Assembly (NCBI GenBank): GCA_027405735.1
Contig: JAPEHQ010000001.1
Span: 3,844,001 to 3,908,000, forward strand
DNA: 64,000 bases
Reading direction: 5' to 3'
Source: Mucor racemosus
Lineage: Eukaryota; Mucoromycota; Mucoromycetes; Mucorales; Mucoraceae
Shown: one piece after another, positions 11,801-23,383 of the stretch
How the letters are laid out: the number at the start of each line of letters is the position of its first letter
Numbering within the stretch: position 1 is the first letter of the stretch
Translations under genes and position numbers: made by a program
The notes under the pieces: generated by a model
Told to the model about the DNA's origin: nothing
What the model saw: the letters and a program-made list of their open reading frames with translations, nothing else
Database searches by the model: none

Positions 11801-13175
11801 AGAACCTGCACCTCTTCCAGATGATCAACTGACATTTTGGACAAACCGGGTTTTAATACCTATTCGTTTGCGTGTTTATAATGTTATCAAAACTTGGTTG
11901 GAAACTTATTTTAGTTTTGAGCAAGATTCTAGTGTAGAACAATCACTTGTGGATTTTGCTTCCAATGAAATGAGTAAAGCCATGCCAGGTCCTGCCAAGC
12001 GAATGACTGAACTAATTACACGAACTGTAAGTTTTCTTATGTTGAAATATAAAAAATACGAGATTAATCATGTTTTGTGTCCATTAGTTTGCGTCAAAAG
12101 GATTAAGTTGCGCTGGTCGTAAGCATTCATACAATGAGACCAAAATTATCATGCAAAAGTCGTATTCTACTAGTTTACAATCCTCTGCCGTAAATCATAA
12201 TTCTGGTAATATATTCTCAAATTTAGCTTTATTTGATGATCACCACAATGTCGATTCCACAGATAAATATCCTCCATCAATATTAGGAAAATCATTGCGA
12301 AATACATTAAAGAAAGCATTGAGTCAAAACAATTTAATCATTGTACATGTCAATGACTTCGATCCTACTGAACTTGCTCGTCAATTAACCATCATGGAAA
12401 ATAGCTTGTTTTGCCGTATTCGACCCAACGAGATGATAGGACAAGAATTCAAAAAGAAGGTTGGTACAAGTCAAGCAATTCATGTCAAAGCCATGATTCA
12501 AAAAAGCACCCAGATTACAAGTTGGGTATCTGATACTATCTTAAACGAATCCGATAATAAAAAACGTGCTCAGGTATTGAAATATTGGATTAAAGTTGGA
12601 GATGTAAGTATAATATACACATTAAATCTACCTATCTTTTTTTGCTAATGAAACGACAATAGGCTTGTTTACAACTCAATAATTATAATACTCTCATGGC
12701 TATTCGATCTGCTTTAGATTCAACGAGTATTGTAAGATTACGAAGAACTTGGGAATACATTACACCGAAATATAAGTCCATGTGGGAACCCATTTACCGT
12801 GCAACTGATTCTCAAAGAAATTTTGCAGAATATAGACAGCGTTTAAAAACAACGATTGCACCCTGTTTACCATTTCTGGGTGTTTATTTGACAGATATGA
12901 CATTTATAGATGATGGAAATGCAGATCATCGCATGTCACCTGGCGGCAAACAACTCATCAATTTTGACAAATACGTAAAAGTAACTCGCGTCTTGAACGA
13001 GATTGATCAATTTCAAATTTCATATAAACTATTCGAGATTGATGATATTCAGAACTTCTTAAAAAAGATCTTGGAAACAGTTGAACAAGATGATCAAGTA
13101 TTTTATGCAAAAAGTTTGAAACTTGAGCCAAAAGAAGAAGAATCGATTGATAAACTAATCACCCAATTCAAATAA
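8862..13175 (+). CDS. SH3 domain Ras guanine-nucleotide exchange factor (Cdc25-like)
   Basis: Activator of Ras-type GTPases, the same architecture as fungal Cdc25 proteins that switch on Ras-cAMP signalling. Six exons: 8862-9287, 9343-11451, 11504-11639, 11698-12026, 12088-12603, 12663-13175 (1342 residues). Domains in order: Ser/Thr/Pro-rich leader; SH3 at about 38-97 (ALHDYLP, DSGWWDGQ, GWFPSNYV); a long helical and low-complexity middle with a run of about twelve Gln near nucleotide 10360 and Pro-rich patches (PLPPLPP) that could bind SH3 domains; RasGEF-N (FTNPADFIRLLKDRF); catalytic CDC25 domain (DPTELARQLTIME, LRRTWEY, PFLGVYLTDMTFIDDG). The GEF core looks complete. The spacer after 9287 has a clear donor and acceptor, so SH3 and GEF belong to one gene. 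The target GTPase is inferred. Confidence 0.93.
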
Positions 13176-15043
13176 TTTATATTTCTCTCTCATTTTATTT
13201 CCTTAACCTCTGTACAGTTACCATTATCATCATCCTCAATTCAATTTAACTTAATTTATCATCTATTGCTTTTTTCTCCATCTTTTCTTGATTTCTATCA
13301 ACAATTAGATTTTTTTATTAATACTTTTTTTATAATAAATCAAAAAGGTGAGCTATATCACTTTGTAACAACTAATGCTATTATAAGAAAAATTCTGAAA
13401 GCGATATACTACATGTACAAGTTGTAACATAATGACCTAAATGTGTTGCCAGTGAGATAATGCAAAATATATCAAAGTGGGGGGGGGGACTTCGATCTCA
13501 CAAAACTTTAAAATCGGAGCGCAAGATGTTTTCACTAGTGAATAATGGAATTAAAAACTTAATAATATGCTTGAATACTTAATAAATGTGATGTAAATTG
13601 TACTTCTACTTTATAATGCACTAGACCCTTGCAAAAATTGTTTAAATTTGGATAAAAACGGTAAATTTTCCTATAGAAAAGCGGATATTCAATTGTTCGA
13701 TTTCTCCTTTTAACGATAAAAACAACTACAAAATTGGAGCGCGCCATCTTTTCAATATCTAACTTTTAAAAAAAAACAAGTTAAAAGTATACTTCAGATT
13801 TTCCAGAAACTATCTTTTCTTTTTCTAAACACCAAAGCTACATATCGAGAAGTTATAATGCATTGAATTCAAAAGGTTGAATTTTCAGATCTGAAAATTA
13901 AAACTCCGTACATTTCGCCAGAATACCACGCATTTTTACCTACTGTCTTTGACATCTAAAGAATTTGTTTGATTGTAAATCATACGATAAAAGTATACTT
14001 TTGTTTGCGTATTATTTTTTATTGTATCAAATATACTTTAAAACTTTTTAATTTTAATTTATGTACAAATATTTACGAATTAGCTATAAAAAGTGTAGAG
14101 TTTATGGAAACAGAGATCAGATCAAATCGAATCAAATCAGGCAACAAAAAGTATTATAAAGTGGCTGAATTTATCGAAATTATTATTTACTGTAGGACAA
14201 GTTGTTGCGCATAACTGATAATATGCATAGAAGACGATAATACTACGTCCAGTATATTTTATACCTTTACAATATCAATAAATCGAAATTTCATCCCAAT
14301 ATATCAAAGAATTTGGCATAAACTGTGCTACTCTTGTTTAAGATGCGCGTAAGAAATGATGCTTGCATTATTACGGAGTAATGAATCGAGAACAATCAGC
14401 TGCAATTTAATCTATTAAACCTTCGATGTTGCACAATGGTCTTGAAGAAAATTTTTTTGGGTCTCGGATCATAATTAGTTCAACGGCGAATGTTACATCA
14501 ACTAATAATGGAATTCTAACGTTTTCTTCTCGCAATTACTATTCAAATTTACGTATATACGCCAACAGTACCTCTTAGCGAGTTTGATACAAGATCTACC
14601 ACAATATTTCAGAAAATGAAGCCGTAGAAGGATTGCATTTTGTTCCTTTTGTGTCGCGTAAACAACAAATATGTCTAATTAGATTAGACCATATATGGAC
14701 GAAAAGGTAACTAAATCTTGGGGTTCCGCATTCGGTGTTTTTCAAATGGGAAGAAATGACAAAGTCCCTCAAATAAAATACTTGGAAACTGTAATTTCTG
14801 AAAGATACTTTCTTGAATTATATCAAATGACTGAATCAAAGTAAAGTATATTTTCTAGATAATAACATCTAAAATCAACTAAATCAACTGATCTTTTATT
14901 CAAAAAGCAGTTAGTACTTCATCATAAGCCACTATGATAGAAGTTTTGCAGTTTTCCTTTATTGTAAAACGTCCAATCAATGCATTTTACTGTGACCATC
15001 TGGTATAGGTGGCTTTGAGCTGCGTAACAAAAATTTTTTTGCA
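13176..15043. other. 1.9-kb intergenic DNA with degenerate repeats
   Basis: AT-rich spacer between the RasGEF gene and EF-1 alpha. It contains a G tract at about 13480-13488 and two similar short motifs, AAAATCGGAGCGCAAGATG (about 13510) and AAAATTGGAGCGCGCCATC (about 13730), which suggest old repeat DNA. A 49-codon ORF at 14695-14844 is the only frame that reads at all protein-like, and I cannot assign it. No gene is supported. Confidence 0.5.
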
Positions 15044-15052
15044 GTATATAAA
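15044..15052 (+). promoter_or_regulatory. TATA box of EF-1 alpha gene
   Basis: TATATAAAA sits about 130 bases before the ATG and is followed by a long T tract. The TTTTATAG immediately before the start codon looks like a 3' splice site, so a leader intron probably separates promoter and ATG, as is common in fungal EF-1 alpha genes. Confidence 0.55.
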
Positions 15053-15182
15053 AACATTAATTCATAAAAACTTTCTTGTTTTTTTTTTTTTTTTTTCCTT
15101 CTATCAATTTACAAGTTTAATTAGTGCGTATAATGTTGTTTTATCACTTGATTTATTCCTAACATACATTTCTTTTATAGCA

Positions 15183-16791
15183 ATGGGTAAAGAGAAGACT
15201 CACGTTAACGTCGTCGTCATCGGTCACGTCGATTCCGTAAGTAACATTTTGAAATTGGGGTTTTCCCACTTTTTATACTGGGAAATCTCTTATGTGCGTG
15301 TTTTATTAACATATCTACCAATATTAGGGTAAATCTACTACTACTGGTCACTTGATTTACAAGTGTGGTGGTATTGATAAGCGTACCATCGAAAAGTTCG
15401 AGAAGGAAGCTGCTGAACTCGGTAAGGGTTCTTTCAAGTACGCTTGGGTCCTTGATAAACTTAAGGCTGAACGTGAGCGTGGTATTACCATTGATATTGC
15501 TCTCTGGAAGTTCGAGACCCCCAAGTACAACGTTACCGTTATTGATGCTCCCGGTCATCGTGATTTCATCAAGAACATGATTACTGGTACTTCTCAAGCT
15601 GATTGTGCTATTCTTATCATTGCTGGTGGTACTGGTGAATTCGAAGCTGGTATTTCCAAGGATGGTCAAACCCGTGAGCACGCTCTTCTTGCTTTCACCT
15701 TGGGTGTCCGTCAATTGATTGTTGCTATCAACAAGATGGATACCACCAAGTGGTCTCAAGCTCGTTACGAAGAAATCGTCAAGGAAGTTTCCAGTTTCAT
15801 CAAGAAGATTGGTTTCAACCCCAAGTCTGTTCCTTTCGTCCCCATCTCCGGATGGCACGGTGATAACATGTTGGATGAATCCAACAACATGCCTTGGTTC
15901 AAGGGATGGAACAAGGAGACTAAGGCCGGTTCCAAGACTGGTAAGACTCTTCTTGAAGCTATTGATGCTATTGAGCCCCCTGTCCGTCCTTCTGACAAGC
16001 CTCTCCGTCTTCCTCTTCAAGATGTCTACAAGATTGGTGGTATTGGTACAGTTCCCGTCGGTCGTGTCGAAACTGGTGTTATCAAGGCTGGTATGGTTGT
16101 TAACTTTGCCCCTGCTGCTGTCACCACTGAAGTCAAGTCCGTTGAAATGCATCACGAAACCCTCACTGAAGGTCTTCCCGGAGATAACGTTGGTTTCAAC
16201 GTCAAGAACGTCTCCGTCAAGGATATCCGTCGTGGTAACGTCTGTTCCGACTCCAAGAACGATCCCGCTAAGGAATCTGGTTCTTTCCTCGCTCAAGTTA
16301 TTATCTTGAACCATCCCGGTCAAATCTCTGCTGGTTACGCACCAGTTCTCGATTGTCACACTGCTCACATCGCCTGTAAGTTCTCTGAACTCGTTGAGAA
16401 GATTGATCGTCGTTCCGGTAAGTACCTGAATCTGTCAAAATATTTGAAACTCCGTTACACACATTTGATTCTCCGATCAAAATGTTTATTTCTCTTTCAA
16501 TTTTTGACATTGTTTATTTAAATGCATTACTAACTCTTAATTCTCTTTAATCAAATAGGTAAGAAGATGGAAGATGCCCCTAAGTTCGTTAAGTCTGGTG
16601 ATTCCGCTATCGTCAAGATGATTCCCTCCAAGCCCATGTGTGTCGAAGCTTATACTGACTACCCTCCTCTTGGTCGTTTCGCTGTCCGTGATATGCGTCA
16701 AACTGTCGCTGTCGGTGTCATCAAGTCCGTTGAGAAGGTTGACAAGGCTGGTAAGGTCACCAAGGCCGCCGCCAAGGCTTCCAAGAAATAA
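15183..16791 (+). CDS. TEF1: Translation elongation factor EF-1 alpha
   Basis: GTPase that delivers aminoacyl-tRNA to the ribosomal A site in the cytosol. Three exons: 15183-15236, 15328-16417, 16559-16791, giving exactly 458 residues, the usual length. The first intron splits the P-loop between GHVDS and GKSTTTG. Other GTPase motifs are DAPGHRDF and NKMD. The protein ends in a Lys/Ala-rich tail (AAAKASKK). Codon use differs sharply from the neighbours: C-ending codons (GTC, GCC, TCC, AAC) and AAG dominate, as expected for a very highly expressed gene. That bias also leaves a long stop-free antisense frame, which is not a gene. No missing residues. Mucorales often carry several near-identical copies, so other loci are likely. 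Confidence 0.99.
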
Positions 16792-17998
16792 ATTGCTCTA
16801 TAGTAGTTAATTATCTAGTTGCTTTTACATATACAGAAAAGTTCTATAAAGTTCTTTTGGATTTAAACTTGTTTAAAAAATCATAATAAAAATCCTATAA
16901 AAAAATAATTCATATACGTTTCTTTTTATTGATATATTGTGTATAACTGTTATATGTTTAAGAATCATGATCAAGCATTTGTTTTTCGGTTAGCATTCCC
17001 GAGAGGTAGTATCTTATATTTTGAAGATGCGTGGGGTCTTAAAACCAATAATATCATAATGCGAAGCGTATTGTGTAATGATTAGTGATACGCTGGTTAT
17101 AATTGCTTAAAATAGATGCAATTCAAAGTTTTGAATAGCTATATTTAGCTCGAATACGGTAGATTGAGAAAAATATACCAGCCTTTTTTTGCTGCTGCTG
17201 GATGCAGAATGCTTTAAAGTCCTAGAATGAACCTGCCTTTCTCATCTAGAATTAAACAAAAGAGCATATTACACATGATAAATGCCATTGATTTAGCAAA
17301 ACGATCCAAATTAAACCTATTATTGCTAGATTTCTATAGTTTGCGGCTATTTCAAGGGCTCTAAAATATATCAAACAAATGCTACAATTTAATAGATTCG
17401 TTCTAAACCATTTATGCGGTTTTTTCCAACGATGATTTCAATTCGATTTTGCCTTACTATACCTCATCCAAAATCTCAATTTAGGTAAAATTCAATTTTT
17501 CAACCGAAAAATGAGACATTTTACTATATTGTTTATTGGAGTTATAAGACTTAAATTAAGCTGGTTTAATAGTGGTAATATTTATTTTGAGTCTTCATGC
17601 TAATATTTTTGATATTTTATCGAAAAACAAAAATCGCACTTTTAAGTAGATATCGAAAGAAATTGTACCATGAATGCTCAAAAATAAAATACCATAATAT
17701 AGAGGACTAAAAATGACATAAGATATATTATAAAATAATAATAATATAGTTATAAAAATGTGGTTGCAAAAATTCTTTAAATGTTCTAAATTATCAAATT
17801 GATTCTAGGGTGCGACAGTGCGCATTTTAGAAATGCACGCTCCGATGCAACCATTTTTTATATGTTTCTAACCCTTTTCTACCTGGAAAAGCTTCAAAGT
17901 TTGAGTTTCCTTGCATGAATTTATGCCAAAAGTAACCTTATGAGTAGTCAAGGTCATTTTATTGGGGTTAATAGTATTTATAGTTTCAATTTTTTTGT
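16792..17998. other. 1.2-kb intergenic DNA with repeat fragments
   Basis: Spacer between the EF-1 alpha stop and the convergent pyruvate kinase stop. It contains a dispersed repeat fragment (listed separately, about 17340-17530) and an imperfect hairpin at about 17820-17842 (GTGCGCATTT against AAATGCACGC). No coding potential was seen. Confidence 0.55.
17340..17530 (+). repeat. Dispersed repeat fragment (partner at 53.43-53.62 kb)
   Basis: This fragment aligns with about 53430-53620 in the same orientation. Shared pieces include TTTTGCCTTAC, ATACCTC, AAAATCTCAATTT, and CAACCGAAAAATGAGAC against CAATCGAAAAACGAGAC. Divergence is considerable and no ORF is shared. Family unknown. Confidence 0.6.
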
Positions 17999-20120
17999 TT
18001 ATGGGGTAATTAGAATTCGAAGTGTATTGGTATTACCCAAACCACCTCTCCATCCTTGAACTGCGATAACCGCCTCATTATGCCTCAATAAGCTAATAAA
18101 TATAGTTAGTTTTGTAGCTAATCTACATAGAAAATAATATGTACCCATATTTAATACCTTGTTCCATTCCTAATTTGAAAATATCAGGTTAGTATATGGA
18201 AATCATTAATTTAATGTAGTATTTACCCCATTTTATTCTTGTGTCGACATCATCTTGCCAAGGAGAAAGGTCAAGAGGGCTGAGGTAATCTGTACTATTT
18301 GAGGCACTTAAACGGCTAGCTTCTTTAGATGAAGCCTTGGGATAGTAAAAGGGAAAACAACCACGATGAAGATGAATTTGACGAGCAGTTTGGGGGTTAC
18401 GAGTAATCACAATGATAGGCATAGAAGGTCTATATTTAGAAATGAGGGCTGCAGATTTTCCTGAGCTTGTCAAAACAATAATAGATTTTGCATTTTGTTC
18501 ATGAGCAGCTGCAACAGAGGCAAATGCAATCGTTTCAGTCATTGTAGTGGGCAAAGGTGTAAGGCTGCGAAGTTCATTGAAAAGTTTAGGATAACAAATA
18601 ACAGATTCCGCCAACAAACATGTTTTATGCATTGTTTGTACTGCTTCAATAGGGTAAATGCCTTTTGCTGTTTCTCCTGAAAGCATTACACAATCAGCAC
18701 CATCTAATACAGCGTTAGCAACATCAGAAACTTCAGCACGAGTGGGGCGAGGATTATACTATCAAACAAAATCAGGTTACAGAATACTACATATGTAGTT
18801 CATAGCTTACAGTCATTGATTCAAGCATTTGAGTAGCACTAAATTGTATTGTGAATAATCAATTGAGCACTCATATTTCCAATTCCAAAAGAAGCTTACC
18901 AAATAACTGGTTTTCCTGCCAAATTACACTTTGCAATCATCATTTTTTGTGCGATAAACACTCTTTCCAAAGGGATCTCAATACCCATATCCTTTAAGAT
19001 TTTATCAGAATATTAAACCTTCTATTTGAATATACACAAGTAGTACTTACTCCACGAGCAACCATGATGCCATCTGTCTCTTTCAAAATCTCATCAAAAT
19101 TATCGACTCCCTGATGATTTTCAATTTTGGAGATAATCTTGATATATTTACCTTCTTCTCCTAAAACTTTTCGAATATCTTTTACATCCTGAGCACGACG
19201 AATGAAGGAAGCAAAAATAACATCCACTTTATTCTCGACACCAAACTTTAAATCCTCTTTATCCTTTTCAGATAGAGCTGGTAAATCAACGGGAGTACCA
19301 GGCAAATTGACGCCTTTACGAGAGCAAAGTTTGCCACCATTCAAAGCTTTGACTTTAACACCTTCAGATAAGATTTCCAAAACTTGAAGCGATAAAATAC
19401 CATCATCAACATAAATCATCTTGTTTACCTCGATCACATTGGGCAGATTCTTATAATCAATATACATGATTTTATCATCGCATGCCTCTTTGTATGAATC
19501 ATTGGTACTTAATGTAAAGGTATGTCCAGCTTTGATTGGAATCTACAAAATAAAATTAATACTTCCTTCTGTTTAATACTAAAACCAATGTCATCATATC
19601 AAATTATACCTCGATATTATCCTTCATAACGCCTGTTCTAATCTCGGGACCTTTGGTATCAAGTGCTATAGCAGTAGGTCTACCAGGATACACTAATAAT
19701 AGAATATCAGATTCAAGTTTTTTTTTGTAGAACCAATCTCGATATACTTACTTTTTGTACTTTGATGTGTGTTGTCAATGACAGATTGATGGTACTAAAT
19801 ATATCAGCAAAGCATGATGAATAAGGTTAAAATCTCCGCAATTGTAGTTTTGTAAATATATACCTCATAAGAACCATGAGAAAAGTTCATGCGAACTACG
19901 TTTAAACCCGCATTACGAAGTCGAGTAATCATTTCAACACTGTTGGTATTTGGGCCTTGATTTGTTCTTAATTTATTTGTTTATTATAATTTTTTTTAAA
20001 AAAAGATACTTTACCAATAGTACCAATGATACTAGTCTTTCTTGTAGCTGCTGTTGTAACATCTACATTCATTGCAGCCAACCATTGCAACTCGCATGCA
20101 GTTTGTTCATTTAAAATCAT
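17999..20120 (-). CDS. PYK: Pyruvate kinase
   Basis: Glycolytic enzyme converting phosphoenolpyruvate and ADP to pyruvate and ATP in the cytosol. Ten exons on the minus strand, high to low: 20120-20015, 19955-19864, 19794-19752, 19692-19610, 19542-19051, 18991-18900, 18838-18811, 18758-18227, 18169-18145, 18092-17999 (528 residues). Signatures in order: [92 protein letters not shown], and the C-terminal [17 protein letters not shown]. Family members usually read GDLG where this has GDMG, a mild change. A 25-nt exon and a 28-nt exon make the gene finely split. A leader of about 30 residues precedes the family core. It diverges from the RWD gene across a 965-base spacer. Confidence 0.97.
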
Positions 20121-21084
20121 TTTTTCGCTTGAGAATATTTATAAATTTAGAAAAATAATAAAGAAAAAAGAAAAATGCATTAATCAAAGCGGGAATATTT
20201 TATATAAACTAATTTAGAGAACCCATGTTCTACCATACTGGCTGTCATTTTGACAGCATCTGATTCGAATATGTTTATATATGGCTCATCATGCATCCAC
20301 TAAGATAATCACATCAATAAGTAGTATGATATCACTACCAATTGCTTCTAGACTGGGCACGTGCAGCCTTTCAATTGTCTTTAAGGATGTGTAAAAAAAA
20401 GCTGTGCATAAATACTTTGTTTTCGACAGTGTAGTATCAGTTTTCAAAGGTTTTTTTCCATATTTGAAAAGCCAGAATTTACTATGACATGAATATATGA
20501 AATGTAGTTACCAGATATTAATATTTTTTGCTATGTTTTTTTCTTTTTAAATTCATATATAAGATTTCAATTTCTACTACTAGTAAATAATGCCATTTTG
20601 AATTTTTCAATGCTTATTTTAGTCATTTTATAGGAAAATATAGCCTCATTTTAAGCATATTCAAACAAGAAAATGCATATATAAATTCAATAATTCTGTT
20701 GCAGTAGCTATACGAATGCATATATGAATGCAATAATTCTGTTGTACTAATTATACAAATCCATTATAAACCCTACTTTTGCTTTGGTTCTAGATTCTTG
20801 ACCCTGAACCTATCAAAATGTTATTTTCACATCTGTAAGCATTTTATTTGTCCTGAATTTTTATCGAAATGTTCCCACATTGCTTATAGTTAATAACCTG
20901 GAATCAAGATAGAATAAGATATATTTCAAGCGCTTACATTTGATGTCTGTTGCTTGATGAAGGAAGCAGGCACTCGTTGATACTATTGGTTATTTAAAGA
21001 CCAGTCGGTCGTTCTAAACTCGATTCTAAGATTCGAAAAAATTTACAATATCAAAGAGCATCTCTTTATACACATATCTATACT
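20121..21084. other. Divergent promoter region between PYK and GIR2-like genes
   Basis: Probable bidirectional upstream DNA. It holds a perfect short hairpin, GCTGTCA-TTT-TGACAGC, near 20241-20257 and a two-copy tandem repeat of 43 bp at about 20672-20757. No ORF of note. Confidence 0.5.
20672..20757. repeat. 43-bp tandem duplication
   Basis: Two adjacent copies start with AATGCATATA and share CAATAATTCTGTTG. The second copy carries several substitutions. It lies in the shared upstream region of two divergent genes. Confidence 0.65.
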
Positions 21085-22110
21085 ATGACAGGTGAATAGT
21101 TTAGAATCTCCCGTTTATATAAAAGCTCATACTCACACCTTGACGATTAGACTACGCCGAAGAACAAGCAAATGAAATCGAAGCTCTCGAATCTATCTAC
21201 CCTGATGAATTTGAAGGTAACAAGCAAGATAAAAAATTTTAACTATATAATACACATATTAATTCTATTTTGTTGTTTATAAAAGCCATCAGTGATAAGG
21301 AATTCAGAATTGCTGTATATCCCGAAGAGCAAGATGAAGAAAATCCTCGTTAGTTAAAGACAACAATATTCAATTTTTGATTCAATTCTCATTTATACTT
21401 TTATATAGGTGGTCTCTCTTTACACGTAACTTATACACCTAATTACCCCGAAGAATTACCAGAATATGAAATCGAAACAATTGAAGGTCAAATTCCATCG
21501 ACTTATTACAATAAAATTAGAGAATCAGTCAAGCAAGTTGTAAGTTTATCCTGGAGAGTTAATATAAAACGCGCTTACTAATGAATCTAAATTTGTAGGC
21601 TGAAGAGTCCATCGGTATGGCAATGATTTTCACCATGGTGATGACCATGAAGGAAGAACTCGATAATATCATGTTGGATGTACAAAAGGCAGAAGAGGAA
21701 ATCATCAATGAAAAGAGACGTAAAGAAGAAGAAGCCGAACAAGCTAAATTTGTTGGTACAAAGGTTACAGTTGCAAGTTTCATGGAATGGAAAATCAAAT
21801 TTGATGCCGAGATGTTGGAAAAGGATGCGGTTTTAAAGGCACAAAGAGCAAAGGAATTAAAGGGCAAATTATCAGGTAATTTCGATAAAAATCTATACAG
21901 TAATTCCCCTTGATACTAATGCATATATTAGGCCGTCAATTGTTCGAACAAGATAAATCACTCGCTTTATCTGACGCTAAATACATGGATGAAGGTGATG
22001 TTTCTGTGGACGCTTCTCAATTTGATAAAGAAGACCGTGGTGGTGCTTTTGAAGACCAAGGCGATAATGAAGAAAATGCTGTTTGGAAATCATTCGGTAA
22101 AGAAGAATAA
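21085..22110 (+). CDS. GIR2: RWD-domain protein, Gir2/RWDD1 (DFRP2) family
   Basis: Predicted partner of DRG-type GTPases and of the Gcn1 translation-control machinery, by family knowledge. Six exons: 21085-21091, 21151-21216, 21286-21348, 21409-21539, 21599-21875, 21932-22110 (240 residues). The first exon encodes only MTD plus the split, restoring MTDYAEEQ, which matches the family N terminus and fixes the start. The RWD fold covers about residues 5-110 (IEALESIYP, then LHVTYTPNYPEELPEYE with the conserved YP). A charged, probably helical stretch follows (EEEIINEKRRKEEE), with an acidic C-terminal half ending in WKSFGKEE. Length is normal. The family call rests on the RWD motif and the MTDY start. 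Confidence 0.9.
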
Positions 22111-23236
22111 ATCAAAAAATAAAATCATTATATCATTTCAAATAGACGCAAACACACACAGAAGTTGTTTAGTTGAGATATACCCCTAAAATACGAACTG
22201 GTTTGAGGATTTTTGTAGGTTATACAAAAAGTTGGATTGACAGCATTACTACTTGTATGAAAGAATAAGGAGGTAGAGGGGGTGGGGTGGGGTGGGGGGA
22301 AGGGGCTGGACCTTTTTCTCAGATAAAATTTATCAATTTGATCTGACAAGATGCTATTTTTCATTATTTGCGGTGGCACTGATATTTGAACCATTTTTAC
22401 ACCTCGAATGCATGTTGTACCCCGTTATGTGAAATATTCAATTAACCTTAAACCTGTAAATTTACCAGCATGAGTTTACTTGTTTATATGGTTGATATCA
22501 AAAATGATCACAAAGTTAATTGGTACAAATGTGGCGTGATCCAGAATATGATCTAAATCCATCCTTATAGAGCTATTATGGGTACTCAATCATTACGAAT
22601 AATGGACTTTTTTTAAATAGTACTAATGCATCGACATTCTGTACATTGTTTACAATAGTTGTAGCTGATATTAGATGCATATTGAATGAAGTGGGATGGT
22701 CAAACCATCATTTTACAGCCAAAAACCAAAAAAATCAATTTAAAATACTAATTCTGCCCAATTTTTATGATAAAAGTGCCCTGAAAACCCAGAAAATAGT
22801 GTTCTAAATATCAAAAATATATTATGTATAAATTTCAAGCAATTTGGAGGACAAAATTTTTTAGACAAAAATTGATCGATTTGATCCAAATTTTGTCGAG
22901 GGTATACAAGGGCTGGAACGTCAAAAACGGTTCAAGGGTTTTTTCACCTCAAAATCAACAGTTTTTACTAATGCTTTCCTAATATCAAAATGACTGTAAA
23001 AACGTTCTCTATACGTTCGTATTTTTGTTTTGGAACTTTTTATTGCAAAAAATTAACTTTTTTTCAAAAAATTGATTTTTATATTTTACGCTATATATGC
23101 TTCCACAGTGGTGCTAAAAAAAATCTGAATACAGTATCAGATAGGGGCTAAAAATATGCATAGATTGATCCAAGTAACAATTTAGTTATCCCAAGTTTCT
23201 ATTATAAAAATTTCGGATTTTCAGATTTGATGTCCA
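22111..23236. other. Intergenic DNA downstream of the RWD gene
   Basis: Contains a G-quadruplex-type tract (22279-22306) soon after the RWD stop, then AT-rich DNA up to the LINE insertion. Around 22890-23000 a frame reads SRVYKGW followed by FSPQNQQFL. This faintly resembles the reading frame of the X repeat (RVYKGK, then ISPRKINIL) and may be a distant relic. No gene is supported. Confidence 0.45.
22279..22306 (+). other. G-quadruplex motif
   Basis: Four runs of 4-6 G are separated by single T residues, then AA and a fifth G run. Loops of one base predict a very stable G-quadruplex in DNA or in a read-through transcript of the RWD gene, whose stop lies 169 bases upstream. Confidence 0.75.
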
Positions 23237-23383
23237 TTTTTCATTATTTTTTTTTTTTTTTTTTATGGGATGAAAGTTTTAAATTTTATTTAAAAAAAGA
23301 AAATTGAAACTCATCATAGTGATGGACAAGGTGTATACTAGGTAAAGTGACCTGCCATATTAGTATCATATATATATATTATC

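Noticed and set aside
14695..14844. 49-codon ORF upstream of EF-1 alpha
   Set aside because: It reads somewhat protein-like, but it is short, unspliced and unmatched. It may be a relic.
15217..16368. 383-codon minus-strand ORF as a gene
   Set aside because: It lies wholly antisense to EF-1 alpha, has no domain, and is explained by EF-1 alpha codon bias. Several other long frames in the same region are likewise shadows.
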